Shown here piece by piece: positions 55,258-62,716 of a stretch of DNA of 64,000 nt. The position numbers and the translations under genes were made by a program. This DNA is from Gemmatimonas aurantiaca (GTDB taxonomy: Bacteria > Gemmatimonadota > Gemmatimonadetes > Gemmatimonadales > Gemmatimonadaceae), in assembly GCF_037190085.1 (NCBI RefSeq), contig NZ_JBBCJO010000012.1:248001-312000 (forward strand), written 5' to 3'. How positions within the stretch are numbered: the stretch's first letter is position 1; every line of letters starts with the position of its first letter. The notes under the pieces were generated by a model that saw only the letters and a list, made by a program, of their open reading frames with translations, made no database searches and had not been told where the DNA came from.

Positions 55258-55602
55258 TCAGAGCATATCGATGGTTGGTGGACGCCAATCTGCATGTCGC
55301 AGCCTCCCCCGGTCGGTCATTTCGAACCAGGCCTCGTCGAAACTGAGGGAGGGCAGTTCACCTTCCGCGAGGGGAACCAGTTCCGTGCCGCTCTCGTGCA
55401 ACAGGTAGCCGCGGACCTCCCGACCACGAATCATCCGGCAGAGCGCTTCCACCACTTCCTCGCGTTGAAAGCGGCACCCTCGTTCACGATACCAGCCGAG
55501 TGGAGTATCACTGTTGAGCATCCGCAGTATGCCCTCCAGATCCTCGATGTCATTTGCAAGCGCATCGAGAACGTACGGGTCGGGGAGTATCGACGAGCTC
55601 AT
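55258..55602 (-). CDS. Hypothetical protein, likely immunity gene
   Basis: 114 residues, acidic. ALANDIEDLEGILRMLNS is an N-terminal helix, CRFQREEVVEALCRMIRGREV a central helix pair, and LSFDEAWFEMTDRGRL a terminal strand/helix. It stops eight bases before the next gene. Function inferred only from position. Confidence 0.62.
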   Translation of the reverse strand: MSSSILPDPYVLDALANDIEDLEGILRMLNSDTPLGWYRERGCRFQREEVVEALCRMIRGREVRGYLLHESGTELVPLAEGELPSLSFDEAWFEMTDRGRLRHADWRPPTIDML

Positions 55603-55738
55603 CGTCTCAGATTGGTGCAGGGGGGAGCAGAAGGCACCATCCCCATCCGCCCGGGTTCCGTCGCATGTCCTCTCGCTACTCCGTTCGGAGCGTGGTCCGG
55701 CCCATGCGCCAGTTCACGAGGCACTTGCACGGTCCAGG

Positions 55739-56215
55739 TCATGGGCTGACTCTCCGGATCTCGAACAGACCGCTATCGCCCAAGGACATGGGACCAATCC
55801 AGTTTCCAATGGCAACACCAGACTGAATCCTGCCACGCAACGTGACTTCCGCGTCCACCGCGCGAAACGGCACGACCAGCGTGAAAGAATCGCCGCCAAT
55901 CCGGCCGCCGATGGGTTCCCATGCGATGCCGCTCTCGCTGACGGGCAGACCCAACGAGTCCAGCCTGCCGAGATACCGACCAAAAACCGAATCGCGGTGT
56001 ACGGAGTCGATGATCATCCGGCGTCGGAGCGAATCAGTAGCCGGTCGCGGCAATTCAGGGACGCGCACCACGCGGTGTGTCGCCTCGAGCTGTGCATCGT
56101 AGCTGGCGCCCGGTATCCAGAAATCACGGGCCTCCGAACGACAACTCCCCAACACGGCAATCGCGACGAGGCCCGTGCGACACGCAAACCGGGACAGATC
56201 TTCAGGTCTGATCAT
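55739..56215 (-). CDS. Lipoprotein of unknown function
   Basis: 158 residues. A signal peptide ends in the lipobox VLGSC, so Cys 24 is lipidated. The rest is soluble with beta character (SFTLVVPFRAVDAEVTLRGR). Starts 23 bases after the preceding stop. Periplasmic lipoproteins in toxin loci can neutralise periplasm-acting effectors, but no family is recognised. Confidence 0.62.
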   Translation of the reverse strand: MIRPEDLSRFACRTGLVAIAVLGSCRSEARDFWIPGASYDAQLEATHRVVRVPELPRPATDSLRRRMIIDSVHRDSVFGRYLGRLDSLGLPVSESGIAWEPIGGRIGGDSFTLVVPFRAVDAEVTLRGRIQSGVAIGNWIGPMSLGDSGLFEIRRVSP

Positions 56216-56237
56216 GGTTCCGCCCGATGGCCTCGCC

Positions 56238-56636
56238 TTACAAATCGGGGGCGTCGAACCGAGGATTTTCCAGCAGCATCCGCTCACGCGAAGAACCGTC
56301 TGTCAGTCGATCATAGAAGAACGGATCAGAAACCCACTCCTCGATGCTCATGATGGCCTGATGGTCCTTGTGGGTCGGTGTGTGCGCGAAGTGCCAATGG
56401 GAGGGTATTCGATTGTCGACCACCACGAATAGCTCGGCATCGTAGAAGAGTGGATAAGGCAGTGCATCGTCAGCGAAAACACAGAAACGCACCACCGTCC
56501 GGCGGAAAGCCACGGCGTATACCACGTATACCCGACCCTCCGTCAGAGGGATATAAGAATCCCATTTCGTTCCTTCGTTGGGAATCGAAGGATCTCTCTC
56601 CAACCCGGGTTGGTGTCCGAGATATTTCACTTTCAT
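56238..56636 (-). CDS. Hypothetical protein, likely immunity gene
   Basis: 132 residues, soluble. KVKYLGHQPGLERDPS and PLTEGRVYVVYAVAF open a beta sheet, and AELFVVVDNRIPSHWHF follows. It starts seven bases after the preceding stop. The fold looks like small immunity proteins of RHS loci, without a named match. Confidence 0.64.
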   Translation of the reverse strand: MKVKYLGHQPGLERDPSIPNEGTKWDSYIPLTEGRVYVVYAVAFRRTVVRFCVFADDALPYPLFYDAELFVVVDNRIPSHWHFAHTPTHKDHQAIMSIEEWVSDPFFYDRLTDGSSRERMLLENPRFDAPDL

Positions 56637-56642
56637 AGCGGA

Positions 56643-57200
56643 TCACCGGTAGGGAGATGCGATCGGCGGCCGGGTCGTCGTGAACGGCTCCGGGCCTGCC
56701 AAAGCATGATCGGCCCAGGCAACCAAGTGGTATGTGACACCAAGCCCGTCCCTGTCCATGGACAAGCTACAGAACATTCCGGGTGAGCCGGTCTGGCTGC
56801 AAGCGATCACATCGTCCTGGTCTGGAGTCACGAGATGCTGCAGGTGTCGCAGAACTTCGTGAACCGAAGTGCGTATGGCGCCGCACCACTTGCTTCGGGC
56901 TCGGTACAGGAAGATCTCTCCGTCCGACACGCGCTCCATCAGTCTGGCCGCCTCCACGTTCAGGTCATGCACGGACCGGAGGTGGCAGTCCACCACCAAA
57001 GCGCCTGTGCTCTTTCGGGAGGCGAGACACTGCATCGCGTCCTCGAAGCGTTTCAACAGGGCATCCGTCTCTTGGAGCGCCAGGAGCTCGATCTCCGCGA
57101 ACGGCCGGCCGAGTGCGCTGCTGGTTTCGGTCAGAAACCGCGTGAGCATCTGCCGGCCGGAATTGCGGCGAAGCGCTATCTCGAGCTTGTCGGTCGTCAT
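56643..57200 (-). CDS. Hypothetical protein, immunity-array member
   Basis: 185 residues, soluble, mostly helical at the N-terminus (RPFAEIELLALQETDALLKR) and mixed afterwards (GALVVDCHLRSVHDL). No family recognised. The stop lies seven bases before the next start, as expected for an operon. Confidence 0.6.
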   Translation of the reverse strand: MTTDKLEIALRRNSGRQMLTRFLTETSSALGRPFAEIELLALQETDALLKRFEDAMQCLASRKSTGALVVDCHLRSVHDLNVEAARLMERVSDGEIFLYRARSKWCGAIRTSVHEVLRHLQHLVTPDQDDVIACSQTGSPGMFCSLSMDRDGLGVTYHLVAWADHALAGPEPFTTTRPPIASPYR

Positions 57201-57234
57201 GTCGGCGTCGTATCACTCTGCGCAGTCAATCCAT

Positions 57235-57657
57235 CTACCGCTGACGAGTCTCCGTTACTGTCCCCAGCGAATCCACGGTGAATCCGGTGGTACCGGTGCC
57301 AGATGTTGCCACCTTGTAACACCCCGGTGTCAGCGGTTCAGGTCCTTGTTCAGAACTGAATCCCGATGGGGTCTCACCATAGACAAGGCGCTTGATCTGT
57401 TCTGTGCGCCCCATGGGACCGACCAGCCACGATGCCCCGGGCCCGTCGCTCGTGCGGTCACAGCGATAGACTCGTACGACACCGATATCGGCGTCGCCTG
57501 GATGGCCACGCCTACTGCCGATGCCCAGCACCAGGTGACCCGCGGTTGAACCCTCTTCAACCCACACCGCCGTCTTCTGTGGACAAGCCGTCAGGAACAG
57601 TGCGAAAGATGCCGCAATGCCTCTGTGGATCCACTTGCTTGTAGCTCGCGATCTCAT
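57235..57657 (-). CDS. Small lipoprotein of unknown function
   Basis: 140 residues. The signal peptide (MRSRATSKWIHRGIAASFAL) ends in lipobox FLTAC. The mature part is beta-rich, with ADIGVVRVYRCD and CYKVATSGTGTTGFTV, and has paired Cys residues. Part of the same closely spaced minus-strand run; 34 bases precede the next gene. Confidence 0.62.
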   Translation of the reverse strand: MRSRATSKWIHRGIAASFALFLTACPQKTAVWVEEGSTAGHLVLGIGSRRGHPGDADIGVVRVYRCDRTSDGPGASWLVGPMGRTEQIKRLVYGETPSGFSSEQGPEPLTPGCYKVATSGTGTTGFTVDSLGTVTETRQR

Positions 57658-57828
57658 GAGTGCTCCTGGCGATTGACGGCGGCCCAACAGGCAACCCGCC
57701 TACCCGAAAGGCAATCCCGCACGACCTTCCCTTGTCGCTCCACACCATACCCGCAGAGGCAGCAGCCGTTCAGTCGATGCAGGATACCCACCCCGAAGAG
57801 AATAGACTTTCAGCAACACCGAGCGCGT

Positions 57829-58176
57829 CTAGTGCTCCGTAGTGCCATCCCTCGCAAGATCAAGTTCGACCCGAAAGCTGCCATCGGCATTCTGCGTGGG
57901 TTTGCTCCATGCCGCAGCTTCCGCCTGCTCATGCAATTCGGAGTGTCGATCTCGCATATCGCTCCAGGCGCGGCTGTGATGCACGAGATCCTTTGCTTCG
58001 TTCATCGGCAGGCCAAGGACATCACGCGCAACCTTCATCGACTGAATGATCGATGGACATTTCTCGCGCAGTGCTTCAAGCACCTCCTCTACCTCGGCTC
58101 CGCGATTGAGCATGGCTCGTGCCAGGTCTACGAGTGCTGGATACATCGCCATCTGTTCATCCATCATCGTCTCCAT
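57829..58176 (-). CDS. Ribosomal L7/L12-C-domain-like protein, likely immunity gene
   Basis: 115 residues. CPSIIQSMKVARDVLGLPMNEAKDLVHHS reads like the helix-strand-helix of the L7/L12 C-terminal domain, a fold found in some toxin-linked small proteins. It overlaps the upstream CdiI-like gene by 13 bases. Start ATG 58176 (ATG 58167 and 58164 are in frame). Role inferred from context. Confidence 0.66.
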   Translation of the reverse strand: METMMDEQMAMYPALVDLARAMLNRGAEVEEVLEALREKCPSIIQSMKVARDVLGLPMNEAKDLVHHSRAWSDMRDRHSELHEQAEAAAWSKPTQNADGSFRVELDLARDGTTEH

Positions 58177-58355
58177 CGGCCCACGTCAGGTGACACGACT
58201 ACTGCACCAATCCCGGCCTGCCGCACGGGCTCGTGCAGGAAGCTGGCTAGCTCGACAGCATCTACATCATCGCAAGACGCACGTTCGAGCATCCAGTCCT
58301 CATGGAAGTAGGCACCAAGAAGCAGTGCCAGATTCGGATAGTCAGCGCGCGTCAT
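58164..58355 (-). pseudogene. Truncated CdiI_2-like contact-inhibition immunity protein
   Basis: Only 63 residues. PNLALLLGAYFHEDWMLE at the start matches the opening of CdiI_2 immunity proteins, which usually run to about 90-100 residues. Here a stop follows shortly after GIGAVVVSPDVGRWRR, so the C-terminal half is missing. It follows a 60-residue RHS remnant by about 90 bases, the normal toxin-immunity order. Probably a decayed immunity gene, though a short functional form cannot be excluded. Confidence 0.6.
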
Positions 58356-58446
58356 GTTGAGGCTACTCCCGGATCGGCTGAAGCGCTTCCCCAGTGAGGC
58401 ACCCGGCCTCGTCGAGTGCCTTGCACCTTGTAGGGATGATTCCCAC

Positions 58447-58637
58447 TCATGGCGTCCCGTTCTTGTTTCTGGGTCCATCGGGCCAGATTGCACGGCCCTC
58501 AGAGTCTACCTCCATGGCACGGCGGTCGTGAACGTCCCATGGCTCCAGATCCCCACTCCCAAATCCGTACAGGTTGAGCCCACCCGCAAGCCCGATCGGA
58601 TTCGCCTGCGTGAACTGCCCGGTGGTGACGCCGTAGG
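58447..58637 (-). pseudogene. RHS core remnant with short toxin tail
   Basis: The minus-strand frame reads GVTTGQFTQANPIGLAGGLN followed by LYGFGSGD, the end of the RHS hyperconserved core. It then has an unrelated 33-residue tail beginning LEPWDVHDRRAMEVD and ending at the stop (58447). The core homology begins abruptly at about 58637. The longer frame upstream is antisense to the serine-hydrolase gene and is not part of it. It is the third copy of the RHS core end in this window. Confidence 0.75.
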
Positions 58638-58692
58638 GAATGCATGACCGGCAATGCCTTAACGGCCGGTGGCTTCGTGCCGTCCGACAGGC

Positions 58693-59682
58693 ATGACCGC
58701 GTTCCTCTTCTCTCTCGTGGCGGCGGTGTTGCTGCAGCCGCCGCCCGATTCCGCCGCTTTCGCGCGTGCCAAGGCGTATGCGGCGTCCACCGACGGGCAG
58801 GCCGTGCTGGTCATGTATCGCGGCAGGATCATTCACGAAGCATACATGGCGGGCGGACGCGTCTCCGCCCGCCAGTTGCTCGCCAGTGGCTCCAAGAGCT
58901 TCGTCGGTCTCGCTACGCTTGCCGCCGTGGCCGACGGCAAGGTGTCCCTCGATGCTCCGGTGGCCCGGTACCTCACCGAGTGGCAGCAGGACGCGCGCAA
59001 ATCGCGCATCACCGTACGACAACTGCTCTCGCTCGAAAGCGGACTCGAAACCGGCAATCCCGGCACCGGTTGCGGTGGACGTGGGGCGACCTGGAACGAC
59101 GCGGTCCGCGCCGGCACGTTTGCCGAACCCGGCACCAGATTCCGCTACGGCCCCTATCCCTTCATTGCCATGGGCGCCGCGCTGGAGCGTGTCAACGGCG
59201 GTGAAACGTTCGACGCCTATCTCGCGCGCCGTATCCTCACGCCACTCGGCGTAACCGTGGAGTGGCGCGCGCGGTGCGCCGACGGCAAGCCGCAACTGGC
59301 CGGCGGCGCCGCGATGACCGCCCGCGATTGGGCCACGGTCGGCGAATTCGTGCGACGGGACGGCGTGTACAAAGGACAACGCCTGCTCCCCGAGTCGCTC
59401 GTGCGTGAGTTGTTCACACCCGCGCACAGCAACCCCAGTTACGGACTGTCGTGGTGGCTCGTGGGAGGCACGCTCATGGCCAAGTCAGCGACCCAGTCGG
59501 TGGACACGGCACGCCCCGACTGGCTCCCCGCCGATCTGGTGATGGCCGCCGGCATGGGCAAACAACGCCTCTATGTGATTCCGTCACGCGAGCTCGTCAT
59601 CGTGCGCCTGGGCCGGCTGCGCGGAGGGCAGGCCTTCAGTGATCTCGATTTTCTGAAGCCGTTGCTCGCTCCGGTCGGTTGA
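58693..59682 (+). CDS. Serine hydrolase, class C beta-lactamase / PBP-like
   Basis: 329 residues. A signal peptide (MTAFLFSLVAAVLLQ) is followed by the SxxK nucleophile motif in ASGSKSFVGLA (S-G-S-K) near residue 65. YGPYPF stands where YxN is expected, so the general-base motif is altered. GNPGTGCGGRG is an unusual Gly/Cys stretch. Function may be esterase, peptidase or lactamase; hydrolysis of beta-lactams is not shown. It is the only plus-strand gene with its own function inside the toxin locus and lies between an RHS remnant and a small orphan gene. Start ATG 58693 (ATG 58669 adds no signal sequence). Confidence 0.83.
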   Translation: MTAFLFSLVAAVLLQPPPDSAAFARAKAYAASTDGQAVLVMYRGRIIHEAYMAGGRVSARQLLASGSKSFVGLATLAAVADGKVSLDAPVARYLTEWQQDARKSRITVRQLLSLESGLETGNPGTGCGGRGATWNDAVRAGTFAEPGTRFRYGPYPFIAMGAALERVNGGETFDAYLARRILTPLGVTVEWRARCADGKPQLAGGAAMTARDWATVGEFVRRDGVYKGQRLLPESLVRELFTPAHSNPSYGLSWWLVGGTLMAKSATQSVDTARPDWLPADLVMAAGMGKQRLYVIPSRELVIVRLGRLRGGQAFSDLDFLKPLLAPVG

Positions 59683-59862
59683 TCCGAGGCTCAGCGAGAG
59701 GTTCACCCGGGCGAGCGCAATCGAGATTTGCACCTGTCGACGCAGCTCCAGCATATCGGTCCCGCGATCGGCTGACGCCAGCACGGATGAGAGTTGCGCA
59801 ACGATGGCATCGGGGCCCTCTGCCTCGACGGCTCCGCCCTGCAACGAGCGACGTCTGGTCAT
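59584..59862 (-). CDS. Small protein sharing an N-terminal motif with another array gene
   Basis: 92 residues; AGAGGAGA lies 11 bases before ATG 59862. PDAIVAQLSSVLASA matches the N-terminus of the 52626-52967 protein in both residues and DNA; after it the two diverge. The last 33 residues (from about 59682 on) are antisense to the 3' end of the serine-hydrolase gene, so the C-terminus may be a by-product of that insertion. Function unknown. Confidence 0.5.
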   Translation of the reverse strand: MTRRRSLQGGAVEAEGPDAIVAQLSSVLASADRGTDMLELRRQVQISIALARVNLSLSLGSTDRSEQRLQKIEITEGLPSAQPAQAHDDELA

Positions 59863-59886
59863 TTCTGTTGGATCTCCTCTCAGGTC

Positions 59887-60354
59887 TCACGTCGTCGCTT
59901 CAACTGGCTCCGCACCTACGCTAATGATGTCGATCTCGAGTGAGGCTCCGATTGCGCCGAGCTCGTACATCTGCTGGCTTCCCACCTGGAAGAGCGGTAA
60001 GTCCCCGTTGGGGATCACCGTGCATCGCAGACTCACTTCCGTACCCGGTGGAAGATGATCAAACGCTGACCGCACATCTCGGACCTGCTCCAGGATGCTC
60101 GCGATTTGGGTCTCGAGTGGATCACGGGATCCCGCCTGGGAATTCAGTGCCCAGTATGTCTTGGGTACAATACGCCCTGTCTCTCGTCCAAGCACGTTTC
60201 GATGGCGGTCACCACGACGCCCCGATCGCGCCGGCAGTAGACCAAGTATTCGACTGATTTCGTCCGGATCCTCGCCAAACTGACGGAGCACAAGGCTCGC
60301 TCGAATGACCGGTGGTTCGTCCTCTGTTTCCTGCATATTGGGTTGCTTACTCAC
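59887..60354 (-). CDS. DUF4279-like immunity protein
   Basis: 155 residues from GTG 60354, which has AGAGGTG six bases upstream; ATG 60405 would add 17 residues with no ribosome site. ASLVLRQFGEDPDEISRILG and ARSGRRGDRHRNV fit the opening of DUF4279, and SLRCTVIPNGDLPLFQVGSQ a later strand pair. DUF4279 proteins are frequent as immunity partners of RHS/CDI toxins. It follows the orphan toxin tip by 76 bases, the expected toxin-immunity order. Confidence 0.72.
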   Translation of the reverse strand: MSKQPNMQETEDEPPVIRASLVLRQFGEDPDEISRILGLLPARSGRRGDRHRNVLGRETGRIVPKTYWALNSQAGSRDPLETQIASILEQVRDVRSAFDHLPPGTEVSLRCTVIPNGDLPLFQVGSQQMYELGAIGASLEIDIISVGAEPVEATT

Positions 60355-60430
60355 GGGAACACCTCTTAGGGAAACGTTGAAGGTGAATGGGACCAGTTGT
60401 TTCATGTACAGTCCCCATCAGGATCTGCTC

Positions 60431-60847
60431 CTACCTTGCGCCTTTGTCACCACCGAACATGTCCCTTGCCATCCGTTTCAACTCTTCCCAGGTGAAATCG
60501 CCTCGCTTGTTCTTCTTGCCACCTTCTCCCATCGCCTTGCACTCATGGATTTCTTCCGACATGCAGTCGTACTGGTGAGCAGTTGCGGGGCGCCCTGTCA
60601 CATGTTGGATAGCGGCGCGTATCTCGCGCTCTTCTCTGCGATTGTAGAGTGGACCGACTGCTGTTGCATCACGCGCCACACCACCTTGGACTTGGGCAGA
60701 CATCATCGGGGTTACTGGTAGTGCAACCCAGTAGGCCAGGGCCGCGCCAACCAGCACTAATGGAGCTGCGACGGTAGCTCCGACGGCTGTGCCCCCCAAC
60801 ATACCAGACGCGGCGTCAATTCCGATAAGGGCTGATCCACTGCCCAC
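60431..60847 (-). CDS. Orphan RHS toxin tip, separated from its core by TAG
   Basis: 138 residues read from a GTG at 60847. A Gly/Ala-rich hydrophobic segment (SGMLGGTAVGATVAAPLVLV) is typical just after an RHS core. The C-terminal part is charged and Cys-containing (HQYDCMSEEIHECKA, then GDFTWEELKRMARDMF) and is the presumed toxin domain. No named toxin family recognised. The frame upstream is open back to the in-frame TAG at 60869-60871, so tip and core once formed one protein. Whether this part is now made is unclear; no good ribosome site precedes it. Confidence 0.62.
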   Translation of the reverse strand: MGSGSALIGIDAASGMLGGTAVGATVAAPLVLVGAALAYWVALPVTPMMSAQVQGGVARDATAVGPLYNRREEREIRAAIQHVTGRPATAHQYDCMSEEIHECKAMGEGGKKNKRGDFTWEELKRMARDMFGGDKGAR

Positions 60848-60868
60848 TCCCGCTGGAGCAAATGCACA

Positions 60869-61509
60869 CTAAGGCAAGGGGACGCACAACCCCATCGGAT
60901 CGCGATAGTTGACCGGATCCCCGCTCCCAAACCCGTACAGGTTGAGCCCGCCGGCCAGCCCGATCGGGTCCGCCTGCGTGAACTGCCCCGTCGTCGCGTC
61001 GTAGTAGCGGTTGCGGAGGTACTGCGGGCCGCCCGTTGTCGTGGGCCCGCGTAGCAGATCGCCCCACCACACCGCCACCGTCGACACGTCCGCGCCCGGG
61101 GCCCGGCCGTCCACCGTGGCCACATAGCCCGGCCACGCCGGACAGGCCGCGCCCGCCGCCACGCACGTCGCGCCGCTCGCGTTCGCGCCATAACTCCACG
61201 CGCCCTGATAGCTCGCGTACGGCGTCACGTACGGCGTCACGTACGCCGCCGTGCTGCCGGCCCCCACGCTGGTCGCGTAGCGCTTGAGCACGCCCACGGG
61301 CTCGTCGAGGCCCTGCGCATGCGCGTACACCACGATGCCGTACGGCTCCACCGTCTCGCCGGTCTGGGCCCCGCCTTCCAGCTCCATGTGCACCGGGTTC
61401 ACGCCCGTGCCGCCAGAACTCCGGATCTCGTACATCACCTGCTCCCCGTCCCACACCGTGCGCTGCACGTACGCTTCACACGGGCTGCTGCACGTGCTCG
61501 GCCGCCAGG
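60869..61509 (-). pseudogene. Orphan RHS core fragment
   Basis: About 213 residues of RHS core nearly identical in protein to the RHS copy at 63.2-63.8 kb, including YDATTGQFTQADPIGLAGG and VNYRDPMGLC. The upstream homology ends abruptly at about 61509 (after CSSPCE on the protein). The downstream end meets TAG at 60869-60871, three residues after the core. One 12-bp in-frame duplication (VTPY) is unique to this copy. A truncated, recombined tip module rather than a full gene. Confidence 0.82.
61216..61244. repeat. 12-bp tandem duplication in the orphan RHS core
   Basis: GGCGTCACGTAC occurs twice in a row (61221-61232 and 61233-61244), giving VTPYVTPY in the protein; the other RHS copy has it once. 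Confidence 0.8.
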
Positions 61510-61554
61510 AAGCAGCGAATCACGGAACGACTATGTCGACAGTGAACGGAGGAG

Positions 61555-61932
61555 TTGACGAACGTGCCGGTCCACAAGGCACTTCTTCAGAGTACCCTCG
61601 ATGAGGAGTTCCTCAAGCCCTTTCCGTCCCCGCTCGTGAAGACCATGGTGCACGGCGCCGATCCCAATGTCGGTCGCCTGCCCCTGGCCATGGGCAAGTG
61701 TTTCGTCTGCAGCATCCGCCCCTCCACCACCGATGCCTGGATCAACGGCTATCAGCTGGTGGGCAAGGGTGAGCGTCTCGCCTTCGACGATGCCGTGGTG
61801 CGGGAAACGCTGCCACGCGAAGTCGTGGATCTCGAGATTGCACTCGGTGTTGGCGGCGCCTCGGCGCGCGCGTTTGGATGCGATCTCACCAAGGGCTATG
61901 TCGAGGAGAACGCGGCGTACTATTCGTCGTGA
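61555..61932 (+). pseudogene. argJ: 3' fragment of argJ (ornithine/glutamate N-acetyltransferase)
   Basis: 125 residues matching the ArgJ C-terminus: SPLVKTMVHGADPNVGRL (the conserved SPLVKT and GxDPNxGR motifs), RAFGCDLTKGYVEENAAYYS at the end. The N-terminal half, including the catalytic Thr, is missing; the frame begins at about 61555, 45 bases after the orphan RHS core homology ends on the other strand. Not expected to be active. It is on the plus strand, opposite to the toxin genes. Confidence 0.82.
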
Positions 61933-62077
61933 TGCAGTAGGCTTGGTGCGGAACGCAGGATGTGCGAGCTCGTCTTTCCCCATGCCCCCAGTCTCTCACG
62001 AAATGGAGGTTCCATGAACCCTAGGACAGTTCACTTCCGACAAATACTTTCTCGATCCTGCATGAGGGCAGAATCGT

Positions 62078-62716
62078 TTACATCGAGTCCAACTGATCCT
62101 GCGCGTCTCGCTTCATCCGTTCTGCGTGAGCCGATCCGACCAGCACGGCGTTCATGTACGTGTTCATGATGCCATAGGCCGTCTCGATATATGGCGTAGC
62201 ATTGATGAGTTCCTGGAGCGCGTGTCGCCCCCCGCGTCGGTCGCCAGCGCGTAGCCGCACTTCGGCGAGCTGCTCCCACGCACGCAAGTTGCCAGGTTGT
62301 ACGCGCAGTACCGTTTCGAGCTCACTGGCAGGATCGGTTTCATCGTCGAGGCCGGCCAGCACGAGGTGCGAGTACGGAAGTGTAGGGTCGAGGCGAATTG
62401 CCTCACGTAGTGACTTGCGAGCAGCGCGGGTATCTGATTCGATAATGTTCTGCAGGTAGCCGTGCCAGAAGTGTGCATCCGCGCTCTCAGGGGCTTGGCT
62501 GACCAGTTCCCGAAAGATTCGGGGAGCGCGACTATAGTACGCGTCATCGTTCTGCTCATCTAGAAAGCAGACGAAGCCAAGTTGTCGGCGCCAACGCTGT
62601 TCCTCCATCGCAGCTTCGGCGATCCTGCGTTCGCACAGCGTCTCCGCCTTCTCAAACTGCTCGGCCTCGATCAACTGCTCGATGGCTTTTTCGTCAGAAT
62701 CGTTCGACGTACGCAT
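62078..62716 (-). CDS. TPR-repeat protein, likely immunity partner of the RHS toxin
   Basis: 212 residues starting MRTSNDSDEKAIEQLIEAEQ at ATG 62716. The ATG overlaps the RHS stop by one base (TGATG), as expected for toxin and immunity genes. TPR-type helix pairs include DAHFWHGYLQNIIESDTRAA, RKSLREAIRLDPTLPYSHLV and AWEQLAEVRLRAGDRRG. Acidic and cytoplasmic. Most known RHS immunities are small globular proteins, so a TPR protein is less usual. An in-frame ATG at 62731 would overlap the toxin gene further. Confidence 0.72.
   Translation of the reverse strand: MRTSNDSDEKAIEQLIEAEQFEKAETLCERRIAEAAMEEQRWRRQLGFVCFLDEQNDDAYYSRAPRIFRELVSQAPESADAHFWHGYLQNIIESDTRAARKSLREAIRLDPTLPYSHLVLAGLDDETDPASELETVLRVQPGNLRAWEQLAEVRLRAGDRRGGRHALQELINATPYIETAYGIMNTYMNAVLVGSAHAERMKRDAQDQLDSM

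Noticed and set aside
58638..59427. Upstream part of the minus-strand frame that ends in the RHS remnant
   Set aside because: It is antisense to the serine-hydrolase gene; only the last about 60 codons match RHS.
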